A DNA stretch of 64,000 nucleotides from Allocatelliglobosispora scoriae (GTDB taxonomy: Bacteria; Actinomycetota; Actinomycetes; Mycobacteriales; Micromonosporaceae). Where the stretch lies: NCBI RefSeq assembly GCF_014204945.1, contig NZ_JACHMN010000001.1:1-64000 (forward strand). The letters are read 5' to 3'. The notes under the pieces were generated by a model that was not told the origin of the DNA, did no database searches, and worked only from the letters and a program-made list of their open reading frames with translations. Numbering within the stretch: the first letter of the stretch is position 1; the number at the start of each line of letters is the position of its first letter. Made by a program: the position numbers and the translations under genes. This document shows positions 54,646 through 63,153 of this stretch, piece after piece.

Positions 54646-55020
54646 CCTGCAGTCGCCATCTCCCTGGGCAACCTCGCCATGGTGCTGCAAGACCTGGGCC
54701 GTGCCGGGGAAGCCGAGCCGTTGCTGCGCCGGGCCCTGGCCATCAACGAGCAGGTCCACGGCCCCGGCCACCCCGACATCGCCATCCGGCTGAGTAACCT
54801 CGCCCTGGTGCTGCGAGACCTGGGCCGGGCCGCCGACGCCGAGCCGTTGCTGGGCCGGGCCCTGGCCATCAATGAGCAGGTCCACGGCCCCGACCACCCC
54901 GCTGTCGCCATCTCCCTGGGCAACCTCGCCACGGTGCTGTACGACCTGGGCCGGTACGGGGAAGCCGAGCCGCTGCTGGGCCGGGTTGAGGACATCCGCC
55001 GGCGCGGGAAGGCCTCCTGA
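54646..55020 (+). pseudogene. Kinesin-light-chain-type TPR fragment, right half of an inverted pair
   Basis: The plus strand reads MVLQDLGRAGEAEPLLRRAL, then AINEQVHGPGHPDIAIRLSN, then LALVLRDLGRAADAEPLLGR, then LATVLYDLGRYGEAEPLLGR. These are three 42-residue TPR units, then a stop at 55020. There is no family start. The sequence is the inverted counterpart of the minus-strand fragment to its left; the junction lies near 54,630-54,650. Both halves probably come from one ancestral repeat gene split by inversion. Confidence 0.7.
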
Positions 55021-55343
55021 CGTAGTCTGCGGCGGCCTGTTGAAGACAGCGCGCCAGATACGCGGCAAAGTTGATTCAATACGCGGCATGAGAGCCACGT
55101 ATGCCCAGCTTAAACCCACATCGCAAGCAGAACTCCATGCATGCCAAGCGTCGTGAGCATAGGAAGTACGAGCGCGAACTGGCCCCGTCCAAGCCGACAC
55201 CCATCGTTGGTATGCCGATGCTTCTCACGGTTACGGCCGAGGTCGCTCGTCTGCGATCTGGTCGTACGGACTGCCGACCGGGTCGCGGCAGATTGGGGTC
55301 GAGCAGAGCGTTGCTGGTGGACGTCACCGGGCGGCTGGGTGGT
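55021..55343. other. Region without a supportable gene
   Basis: About 320 bases between the TPR fragment and the TPR paralogue gene. Open frames exist on both strands, but no family signal or ribosome site was found. It lies immediately beyond the 3' end of the minus-strand paralogue. Confidence 0.35.
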
Positions 55344-56891
55344 TCAGGTCTTGTCGAGGTGTTGTGCTCGTTCGCTGCGTACCTGTTCGAGGGTGGCGGT
55401 GTCGGCTGCGAGGTCTGGGTGTTCGACTTGACGGTCGAGTTCGACGACGATCTCGAGTTCGCTGACAGCCTGGTCGAGGTTGCCGCCCGCGCGGTGGATC
55501 ATCGCAATGTTGTACCGGGTCACGGCTTCCCCGGCCCGGTCGCCGACCTCCCGCCGGATCGGCAACGCCTGTTCGTAGTAGGTCAGTGCCTGCTCCCGGT
55601 CACCCAGCTCGGCGTACACGGCGCCGATGTTGCTCAGCGTGGCCGCTTCCCCGGCCCGGTTACCGACTTCCCGCCTGATCGGCAGCGCCTGCTCGAAGTA
55701 GGTCAGTGCCTGCTCCCGGTCACCCAGCCCGTTGTACACGGCGCCGATGTTGCTCAGCGTGGTCGCTTCCCCTGCCCGATCGCCGACCTCCCGTTGGATC
55801 GGCAGCGCCTGCTCGTTATAGGCCAGTGCCTGCTCCCGGTCACCCAGCCCGTTGTACACGGCGCCGATGTTGCTCAGCGTGATCGCTTCCCCCGCCCGGT
55901 CGCCGATCTCCCGCGTGATCGGCAGCGCCTGCTCGAAGTAGGTCAGGGCCTGCTCCCGGTCACCCAGCCCGTTGTATGCCAAGCCGATGTTGTTCAGCGT
56001 GGTCGCTTCCCCGGCCCGGTCGCCGATCTCCCGCGTGATCGGCAGCGCCTGCTGGTAGTAGGTCAGTGCCTGCCGCCGGCCACCCAGCCCGTTGTACACG
56101 GTGCCGATGTTGCTCAGCGTGGCCGCTTCCCCGCCCCGGTCGCCGACCTCCCGCCGGATCGGCAACGCCTGCTCGTAGTAAATCAGTGCCTGCCGCCGGT
56201 TACCCAGCTTGTTATACGCCAGCCCAATATTGGTCAGCGTGGTCGCTTCCCCGGCCCGGTCGCCGACCTCCCGCGTGATCGACAGCGCCTGCTCGGAGTA
56301 GGCCAGTGCCTGCCGCAGGTCACCCAGCACGTCGTACACGGCGCCGATGTTGCTCAGCGTGGCAGCTTCCCCGGCCCGGTCGCCGACCTCCCGTCGGATC
56401 GGCAACGCCTTCACATAGCAGTCCAACGCCTGCCATGGGCGGCCGGTGGACGACAGCGCCCAGCCCAGATGGTGCAGAGCGTCAGCGTCCGGACCCAACG
56501 CCAGCGTCGCCTGTGCCATCGCCGCCACATCGGCAAACCGGGACCGGCTCAGCCACACCCTGCCCACCCGGCGCCCGGCGTCCCGAGCGATCTCCGGCTC
56601 CCGCCCCGCCACCGCCAGCCGATGCACCTCCGCCCACCGTCCAACCACCACACCAAACCCACCACCAACCAACCGTCCCGCCTCCCCACCGGTAGCGGCC
56701 GACGCCGACACATCCACCAACCCCAACCCCTCCCGCAACCTCTGCCAACGCCCCACGCCATGCAACCCCGACCCGAACAGGCAGCCCCCACAAGCCCGGC
56801 ATGAAACCCAAGATCCGAATAGGACAGAAACACCAAAATCATCCCGCAAACTCGAACACCACCACAGCCACCAACCAGACACTTGCAACAT
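55344..56891 (-). CDS. Truncated paralogue of the SAV_2336/CHAT/TPR protein: TPR part only
   Basis: A 515-aa open frame. About residues 65-150 resemble the pre-TPR region of the 57-62 kb protein: EVHRLAVAGREPEIARDAGR and RFADVAAMAQATLALGPDAD here, against EVHRLAVAGRDAAIARQVGG and RFADVDTLATATLTLGPDAG there. It then has about eight to nine 40-residue TPRs (EQALPIRREVGDRAGEAATL, SNIGAVYNGLGDREQALTYY) and an end matching the other gene's end (ELDRQVEHPDLAADTATLEQ). The SAV_2336-N, CHAT and NTPase portions are absent, and the first 60 residues have no equivalent. The TPRs have diverged, unlike the identical ones in the intact gene. It may be a silent repeat donor or a decayed copy; expression is uncertain. 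Confidence 0.65.
   Translation of the reverse strand: MLQVSGWWLWWCSSLRDDFGVSVLFGSWVSCRACGGCLFGSGLHGVGRWQRLREGLGLVDVSASAATGGEAGRLVGGGFGVVVGRWAEVHRLAVAGREPEIARDAGRRVGRVWLSRSRFADVAAMAQATLALGPDADALHHLGWALSSTGRPWQALDCYVKALPIRREVGDRAGEAATLSNIGAVYDVLGDLRQALAYSEQALSITREVGDRAGEATTLTNIGLAYNKLGNRRQALIYYEQALPIRREVGDRGGEAATLSNIGTVYNGLGGRRQALTYYQQALPITREIGDRAGEATTLNNIGLAYNGLGDREQALTYFEQALPITREIGDRAGEAITLSNIGAVYNGLGDREQALAYNEQALPIQREVGDRAGEATTLSNIGAVYNGLGDREQALTYFEQALPIRREVGNRAGEAATLSNIGAVYAELGDREQALTYYEQALPIRREVGDRAGEAVTRYNIAMIHRAGGNLDQAVSELEIVVELDRQVEHPDLAADTATLEQVRSERAQHLDKT
55540..56430 (-). repeat. Diverged 120-bp tandem repeats encoding TPRs
   Basis: About eight units of 120 bases, each carrying variants of CCGATGTTGCTCAGCGTGG and CCCGGTCGCCGACCTCCCG. 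Unlike the array at 57.2-57.9 kb, units differ at many positions (for example ACGAGCAG/TCGAAGTAG choices). They are in frame and translate as 40-residue TPRs. Confidence 0.85.
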
Positions 56892-57001
56892 CCGCTCATC
56901 AGCATGAGCGCGCGGACAGCGGCAGATTCGCGCATTCGATGGCGTCGACTACCGGCTGCGCCGCTCTCGAAATTTGGCGTCGGGAGTCCGGGACGGGGTG
57001 G

Positions 57002-60000
57002 TCAGGTTTCATGTGAATCTTGTGCTCGTTGTTGGCGTAACTGTTCGAGGGCTGCAGTGTCGGCGGCTAGGTCAGGGTGGCCGACCTGGCGGTCGAGTTC
57101 GACGACGTGTTCGAATTCGGTGATCGCCTGGTCGAGGTCACCTTCATCTCGGTGGATCATGGCGATGTTGGTGAGGGTGACGGCTTCGCCGGCCCGGTCG
57201 CCGACCTCCCGCTGGATCGGCAGCGCCTGCGCGTAGTAGGTCAACGCCTGCTGGCGGTCCCCGAGCCCGTAGTACGCGAGGCCGATGTTGGTGAGGGTGA
57301 CGGCTTCGCCGGCCCGGTCGCCGACCTCCCGCTGGATCGGCAGCGCCTGCGCGTAGTAGGTCAACGCCTGCTGGCGGTCCCCGAGCCCGTAGTACGCGAG
57401 GCCGATGTTGGTGAGGGTGACGGCTTCGCCGGCCCGGTCGCCGACCTCCCGCTGGATCGGCAGCGCCTGCGCGTAGTAGGTCAACGCCTGCTGGCGGTCC
57501 CCGAGCCCGTAGTACGCGAGGCCGATGTTGGTGAGGGTGACGGCTTCGCCGGCCCGGTCGCCGACCTCCCGCTGGATCGGCAGCGCCTGCGCGTAGTAGG
57601 TCAACGCCTGCTGGCGGTCCCCGAGCCCGTAGTACGCGAGGCCGATGTTGGTGAGGGTGACGGCTTCGCCGGCCCGGTCGCCGACCTCCCGCTGGATCGG
57701 CAGCGCCTGCGCGTAGTAGGTCAACGCCTGCTGGCGGTCCCCGAGCCCGTAGTACGCGAGGCCGATGTTGGTGAGGGTGACGGCTTCGCCGGCCCGGTCG
57801 CCGACCTCCCGCTGGATCGGCAGCGCCTGCGCGTAGTAGGTCAACGCCTGCTGGCGGTCCCCGAGCCCGTAGTACGCGAGGCCGATGTTGGTGAGGGTGG
57901 CCGCCTCATTACCGCGGTCGTCAGCCGCACGGTACAGGGTCAGAGCCTCCTGAAAGTCGCCCAACGCCAGCCGGGGTTGTCCGGTCGATGCTCGAGCCCC
58001 ACCTCGGTCATAGAACGCACCAGCGTCCGGACCTAACGTCAGGGTCGCGGTCGCGAGAGTGTCCACATCTGCGAACCGTGACGTGCGCAGCCACGCTCGA
58101 CCCACGCTGCCTCCGACCTGCCGCGCGATCGCAGCATCACGCCCAGCCACCGCCAGCCGGTGCACCTCCAGAAGTCCGACGACCATCTGGGCCAATGCGC
58201 CCGATGTATGGGCGCCTGACCAACGCCGTTGGGTCCGTTGCGGCGTCTGGACGTCCGGTTCGTGTGCCTTGGATAGGGATGCTTGGACATCGAACGGGGC
58301 ACCCCATTCCTCGTATAGGGATCGGGCGGCTGATACGCAGGCGTGGACGTACTCGCCATCGGTCAGCAGGGGGCGGATCAGCGGGCTTAGGAGACTGGAT
58401 ACGTAGAATCGCGCTTGGCCGGATATTGGGTCGGTGCCCATTTCGAGTAGTCCGAGCTGAGTGGCGCGCTCGATGTAGCCCGCAGCGTCCGGGTGGTCAA
58501 CCAACGCGCTCACGGTCGCGAACGGGATGGGTAGTTCCACAACGTTGACTTTGGCCAGCATCCGCTGCAACTCCACGGGCTGGGAATGCAGCAGGTTGGT
58601 GGCAAGGATCGTCTCTCTACGGAACCGTTCTGCTTCGTCCGTAATCGCGGTGAGCAGGAGGTCGACGTCTAGGGTGTTGTCTGCGGCGATCAGGTCCAGC
58701 CAGTCCAGTAGCCGCGGATTGCCTGCCGCGGCCTCGATCGCCCTCGTCCTGATCCCGGCGTCGAGGGTCGAGCCGGGGCGCAGGTTGGTGAGGTTGGCGA
58801 GCTTCTTGGCCTGCTCGATCGCGGTGAGCGTTTCCAGCGATTCGATGGTGATGCGGCAGCCTGCCGGGGTGGGGAACCGGTAGCGGCTGGTGACGATGAC
58901 GCGGCTGCGGCTGCCGGTGTCGCGGATGGCTTTCAGCAGGGCGGGGAGGATCTCGGCCATCGCCGGGCTGAGGATGTGGCTGCCGGCGTGGGGGTCGAGG
59001 TTGCCGACTTCGAAGTCGTCGAACACGAACAGGCACGGGGTCGCGCCGAGCGGCCCGTCGGCGCGCAGCAGGTAGCGCAGCCGGACCGGTAGCGGGACCT
59101 GCTCGTTGTCGAGGAGCTGCGCGGCTTCGATCTGCTGTTCTATGGCAGGGAACTGGATCTTGTCGGTGAGTTCCCGGAACTTGGTCAGATCGACCCGGCC
59201 GTACCAGACCGCCCGCTGGTGGGTCGGCATCCGTTCCAGCAGCCGCGACGCCAGGCTGCTCTTACCCAAGCCCCCCATCCCGTGCAGGACCAGGCCTTCA
59301 GCGCCGCCGGCGGCCCCGGCCGGCTGTTTGAGCGTGCGCAGGCAGCGTTGGATGACCCGCCGCCGCCCGACGAACACCGACCGCGCCGCGACCCGGGACA
59401 ACTGGGTTTGCGGGTCCAGGAATTTCTGATCAGCGGCCCGGACCCCGATCCCCGCCCGGCCCTTGGAGTTGAGCGGGGTCACCATCGCAGCCAGAGGCGA
59501 CCGGTCGGCATACATACGCAGCAGGTGCCAGCTGGCGCGCATGCGGTGGTACAAGCTCCTGCGTGCAGCAATGACGGCCTGATCAAGAGGCTCTCCGGCG
59601 GCGAGAGCTCGGTAGAGCCCCGCCGCGAACTCCGTCGCCGAAACATCTCCGACGGGTAGGGCCCACCCCAGCACCGCGGGCGCACCTGCACGGACGAGGC
59701 TTTCACTCATGGATGGCAGGCCCTCGCTAGTCGCGCCGCCCGAGAAGGAGGCGGAGACGAAGATTAACCGGGGCCAGCGTCCAGCCAACGCCTGCGCTAC
59801 CTTATCCGCCGTCGCATACGCCATGCCACCGAACTCGTCTTCCACCAGGAACACCGGCTGGCCGTCATGGAGACTCGCGTGACCACTCAGATGTAGCACA
59901 TCGAAATACTCCGCGCCGTAGTCCATGATCCGGAAACGCAGCCCTGCTAAAGTGCCGCTTTCCTCGACCACGAGGTCGATGCCGGACTGCGAGGTTGCCG

Positions 60001-62197
60001 CCAAAATTGCGGCTTCTTCCGCCTCGAAGTTCAGCACCGGTTCGACACCCTCGGGGGACGTTGCCATGAATAACACTCGTAGCGGTCGATTTCCGATAGC
60101 AGGGGCGGGCAACGCCGCACTCGTGCCTGCTGCGCGGACCGGCAGAAGCGGCGAAGAGCGCGAAACGCTCAGAAACGAGCCGTTTACGCACAGCAGTTCC
60201 CAGGGCAGATACCGCAGTCGCGTCGCCGCCGTGATACGCAGCGTCATACCAGAGGCGCTATCTAAGACCGAGGTAAGCCATCGCTGATCACCATCAAGGA
60301 ATGCAGCCAGATCCGCACCCAACGCACTCAGCCGTGGTGATTTGAAGACCTGTGAGGCGATCGTGTCGTGGCTGTAGTCGTGTTCCACGATCTCGATCAG
60401 GCGGTCCACCGCCGCCGTGTCCAGGCCACGGGTCTTCAACAACTCGCCCCCCGACGACAACCTCAACTCACAGTAGCTGGAGGTCTGTTCGAAGATCTCC
60501 AGGTCCACGACCCTCATCTCCGTCGGGCCTGCGCTTGGCCAACTCGACACGGCCGACGTCACAGCAGGGTCTGACGACTGAATTATGGAGTCACTGGAGG
60601 CTGGCAGCGATGACCGCGCAGAACTAGTGAGCCTGGAGGCGGGGACCACGCTCTGCTCTATGTCGACGGATCCAATGCGGGCTGGCGTCGAATTCGGGCG
60701 AATCCGTAGCCCGAGTCGGTCCGCGAGTTCGGAAGCGATGCCGACCAGCATCGAGTCGGATTCTGTCCTTGGCGACCGGCCTGAGGTCGTTAGTAGCTGT
60801 GAGAAGGGTGCCTGATGGCCGGTTATACGTTCGAGGTGTGGCGCCACGGCGCGCCACACGCTGAATGTAGTCGTCGCAGTGAGTGATTCCTGCAGGATGT
60901 CGCGGACGCCTGGTAGAAAGTCGTAGTTCGGTGGGGCGTTCGGGTCTGTGTGGGGCGTCGGCTGGAGCAGCCCGCCGGTGAGTACTTCTGCGAGATGGAC
61001 GACGTTTCCCTCTGGTATGAGCTCGGTTAACACCACCTGTGCTGCGGGCAGCGTAACTTCGATAGCGGAGAGTAGAACCGCGAGCTCGGCGGCTTCATCG
61101 GAAACTGTGCTGCGGAAGGATGCGATGCGTTCGCGGGCCGTTTCTGTCCGGTGGTCGGCCGTTGCTCTGCGTTGGCGGTCAGTGAACACTGCGCCGAGCT
61201 TTGTACCGTCAGCTTGCATGATCGTTCTTGCCCAGCTCTCCAGTGGGCGTCTGTCGAGGCTGATCAAGGGTGTGGCGTGGAGCGGGGGTTGGTCGTCTGT
61301 CCACCACCATGGCGGTGTGGCCCGCAGAAACACGTTCGGTGCGCCACGCCCGGTTGCTGTGACGGCCAGGCTGGCCTCGCCTAGCGCCGTTGCGGGCCAG
61401 AGTCGTGGCGGTAGTACCTGCAACAATGCGACGGGTGCGTTGCGTCCCCAGGTGCGGAGGGCGGAGAGGGCATTGTTGCCGGCCCACATGCGATGGACGC
61501 CGTCGGTGATGATCAGGATCATGCGCCGGGCAGGGGCAGCGAGTTCTTCAGGCCTGACCTCGTAGCCTGACTTCGAGTGCAGGCGTATCCGGTCTGCGTC
61601 GCCGCTGATCGTCCAGTGAGAGACGCGGCGAAATGCGTGGTGGCGCTCTAGCAGGTTGCCGACAGCGGCAACTGTTGGCTCCCAGACGACCATTGTGGGC
61701 GAGTCGTCAGCGATCAATGCTACTTCGTGGAACCAGCCCTCCCTGGCTGCGGTCATGATGGGTATCAGCACTCTGGTGTCGGCGTACTGCTCTACTGTGG
61801 CAGCTACGTCTAGCCGTTGCGTGTTGGATGCCGAGCGCAGTCTTTCGAAGGGTCGCAGTGCCCGGCCGATGCCGATTCCCCACGGCCGGGGTGTGGCGGG
61901 AGCGACTGACCCGACGGCTAGGGAGGCACCTGACGCCGCGCTGGCGCGGCGCAATGTGAGCGACTCGCTGTTCGATGCGATGGATTGTGCGGTTTTGGGA
62001 ACGTCACGCAGGGGTCGGGCGAGGGACTGGACAGAAGGTGGGTGTGCCGGTAGGGCCGTTTCCCGGGAGCTTTCCGGAGGGAGCGCCCCAGTCGTTGAGA
62101 TGAATTGCCCGTCCGCCAGCCACAGGATGTCGGCTAGATCTCGCCAGCTCGGGTCAAGACCGGCCTGGCGCAAGGCTGCCGCCAGCCGCTCGATCAC
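57002..62197 (-). CDS. SAV_2336-N / CHAT-like / STAND NTPase / TPR protein
   Basis: A 1,731-aa protein from GTG 62197, which overlaps the MoxR gene stop by four bases. Residues 1-about 500: SAV_2336-type N-terminal region, with an N-terminal helical adaptor (IERLAAALRQAGLDPSWRDL). Residues about 560-910: CHAT-like domain with His773 in VLHLSGHAS, but the catalytic Cys is replaced by Ser817 (FVSASFSGG). Residues about 940-1240: STAND NTPase, Walker A LVLHGMGGLGKSSLA, Walker B CLFVFDDFE, sensor RVIVTSRYRF. Residues about 1340-1731: TPRs, including six base-identical 40-residue units. No membrane helix. Last gene of a coupled operon with the MoxR ATPase and a VMAP-like protein; likely the effector/sensor of a VMAP-type conflict system. 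Confidence 0.9.
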   Translation of the reverse strand: MIERLAAALRQAGLDPSWRDLADILWLADGQFISTTGALPPESSRETALPAHPPSVQSLARPLRDVPKTAQSIASNSESLTLRRASAASGASLAVGSVAPATPRPWGIGIGRALRPFERLRSASNTQRLDVAATVEQYADTRVLIPIMTAAREGWFHEVALIADDSPTMVVWEPTVAAVGNLLERHHAFRRVSHWTISGDADRIRLHSKSGYEVRPEELAAPARRMILIITDGVHRMWAGNNALSALRTWGRNAPVALLQVLPPRLWPATALGEASLAVTATGRGAPNVFLRATPPWWWTDDQPPLHATPLISLDRRPLESWARTIMQADGTKLGAVFTDRQRRATADHRTETARERIASFRSTVSDEAAELAVLLSAIEVTLPAAQVVLTELIPEGNVVHLAEVLTGGLLQPTPHTDPNAPPNYDFLPGVRDILQESLTATTTFSVWRAVAPHLERITGHQAPFSQLLTTSGRSPRTESDSMLVGIASELADRLGLRIRPNSTPARIGSVDIEQSVVPASRLTSSARSSLPASSDSIIQSSDPAVTSAVSSWPSAGPTEMRVVDLEIFEQTSSYCELRLSSGGELLKTRGLDTAAVDRLIEIVEHDYSHDTIASQVFKSPRLSALGADLAAFLDGDQRWLTSVLDSASGMTLRITAATRLRYLPWELLCVNGSFLSVSRSSPLLPVRAAGTSAALPAPAIGNRPLRVLFMATSPEGVEPVLNFEAEEAAILAATSQSGIDLVVEESGTLAGLRFRIMDYGAEYFDVLHLSGHASLHDGQPVFLVEDEFGGMAYATADKVAQALAGRWPRLIFVSASFSGGATSEGLPSMSESLVRAGAPAVLGWALPVGDVSATEFAAGLYRALAAGEPLDQAVIAARRSLYHRMRASWHLLRMYADRSPLAAMVTPLNSKGRAGIGVRAADQKFLDPQTQLSRVAARSVFVGRRRVIQRCLRTLKQPAGAAGGAEGLVLHGMGGLGKSSLASRLLERMPTHQRAVWYGRVDLTKFRELTDKIQFPAIEQQIEAAQLLDNEQVPLPVRLRYLLRADGPLGATPCLFVFDDFEVGNLDPHAGSHILSPAMAEILPALLKAIRDTGSRSRVIVTSRYRFPTPAGCRITIESLETLTAIEQAKKLANLTNLRPGSTLDAGIRTRAIEAAAGNPRLLDWLDLIAADNTLDVDLLLTAITDEAERFRRETILATNLLHSQPVELQRMLAKVNVVELPIPFATVSALVDHPDAAGYIERATQLGLLEMGTDPISGQARFYVSSLLSPLIRPLLTDGEYVHACVSAARSLYEEWGAPFDVQASLSKAHEPDVQTPQRTQRRWSGAHTSGALAQMVVGLLEVHRLAVAGRDAAIARQVGGSVGRAWLRTSRFADVDTLATATLTLGPDAGAFYDRGGARASTGQPRLALGDFQEALTLYRAADDRGNEAATLTNIGLAYYGLGDRQQALTYYAQALPIQREVGDRAGEAVTLTNIGLAYYGLGDRQQALTYYAQALPIQREVGDRAGEAVTLTNIGLAYYGLGDRQQALTYYAQALPIQREVGDRAGEAVTLTNIGLAYYGLGDRQQALTYYAQALPIQREVGDRAGEAVTLTNIGLAYYGLGDRQQALTYYAQALPIQREVGDRAGEAVTLTNIGLAYYGLGDRQQALTYYAQALPIQREVGDRAGEAVTLTNIAMIHRDEGDLDQAITEFEHVVELDRQVGHPDLAADTAALEQLRQQRAQDSHET
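57181..57900 (-). repeat. Six identical 120-bp tandem repeats coding for TPRs
   Basis: Six successive 120-bp units (57181-57300, 57301-57420 and so on up to 57900) are base-identical, except that the last base of the final unit is G where the others have A. Each encodes one 40-residue TPR (EAVTLTNIGLAYYGLGDRQQ, then ALTYYAQALPIQREVGDRAG). A partial unit precedes them on each side. Confidence 0.97.
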
Positions 62198-63153
62198 GGG
62201 TGGTCCGAAGTGAGTTGTTTGAACAGCAGGTCGACGAGCCGACGCCGCTCAGGGCTGTCGACGGGGAACTGGCCCGTCACAAGGTGCACCGCGTTGAGCA
62301 GCTGGTCGGTTGCCAGTGCCTTGCTCTTGGCGGCTCGCTCGGCGAAATCGGCGATCAAGGTCGCAGCCGCGTCCGCGTGGGACTTCCCCAGGTGCCGGGC
62401 CACGATGGCGGCGAGGTCCTGGTCTTCGGGGTCTGGCATCCGATGACGGATGCAGCGGCGCAAGAATGCCGGTGGGAAGTCTCGCTCGCCGTTGCTGGTA
62501 AGCACGACCAGCGGGAATTCCGCACACAGCACCCGGCCACGCTCGATCTCCACGACGTCGTCGCTATCGTCGACGCGGACCTCTTCCCGATCGGCGGCCA
62601 GCCGGGTGAGTTCCGGGATGTGAAATTCGCCGCGTTCGAAGACATCGAGCAGGTCGTTCGGCAAGTCGATGTCACCTTTGTCGATCTCGTCAACGAGCAG
62701 TGCCCGCGGGCGACGGCTTGGCAGCAGGGCCGTTCCTAGCGGACCCAAGCGAAGGTATTCGGTCAACTTTGGAGTACGGCCTTCAAGATTGTGTGCGTGC
62801 AGTCGGCCGATCGCGTCATACCGATACAGGGCATCCTGCAAAGTGCTTCGGGAGGTGACATGCCATCGCAATACCGGACCGAGGCGCAGTTCTCGGGCGA
62901 CCGAATAGATGAGCGATGACTTTCCCGAGCCCGGCCGACCTGTCAGGAGGAGGGGACGACGCAGCACGAGCGCCGCATTGACCGCCTCCACTGTCGGCTG
63001 GTCGGCGTTGAATTCTGCGCCTGCTACCGGATCCTCGGTAATCTCGGCCGGATGAGCCATCGCGGCACCGGCGAACCGGCGCCACGGCGGTGCAGGCGGC
63101 AGAGTCACGCTGTGCGGCTCTGAGGTTCCGGTGTATAGGTTCAAGTCAGTCAT
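62194..63153 (-). CDS. MoxR-family AAA+ ATPase
   Basis: A 319-aa protein. ATG 63153 is preferred because GGAGGAAAAG lies directly upstream; the frame is open earlier, inside the preceding gene. Walker A is LLTGRPGSGKSSLIYS, Walker B ALLVDEIDKGDIDLPNDLLD, sensor 1 VVLTSNGERDFPPAFLRRCI with the arginine of the AAA+ finger region, and a C-terminal helical lid. It lies between the VMAP-like gene (8-base overlap) and the SAV_2336/CHAT gene (4-base overlap), so the three are coupled. MoxR ATPases serve as switches or remodellers in VMAP systems, so its partner is presumably one of the neighbours. Confidence 0.92.
   Translation of the reverse strand: MTDLNLYTGTSEPHSVTLPPAPPWRRFAGAAMAHPAEITEDPVAGAEFNADQPTVEAVNAALVLRRPLLLTGRPGSGKSSLIYSVARELRLGPVLRWHVTSRSTLQDALYRYDAIGRLHAHNLEGRTPKLTEYLRLGPLGTALLPSRRPRALLVDEIDKGDIDLPNDLLDVFERGEFHIPELTRLAADREEVRVDDSDDVVEIERGRVLCAEFPLVVLTSNGERDFPPAFLRRCIRHRMPDPEDQDLAAIVARHLGKSHADAAATLIADFAERAAKSKALATDQLLNAVHLVTGQFPVDSPERRRLVDLLFKQLTSDHP

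Noticed and set aside
55101-56804. Plus-strand 567-codon frame across the diverged repeats
   Set aside because: The shadow of the minus-strand TPR gene; its proline/valine-rich repeat text has no family match.
57181-57900. Possible CRISPR array
   Set aside because: The repeats are 120 bp, contiguous, without spacers, and in frame as TPR units.
57077-58036. Plus-strand 319-codon open frame over the repeat array, with repeated 'DGFAGPVADLPLDRQR' text
   Set aside because: It is the reverse-strand shadow of the identical TPR repeats; identical units stay open in other frames automatically. The minus-strand frame has clear TPR signatures.
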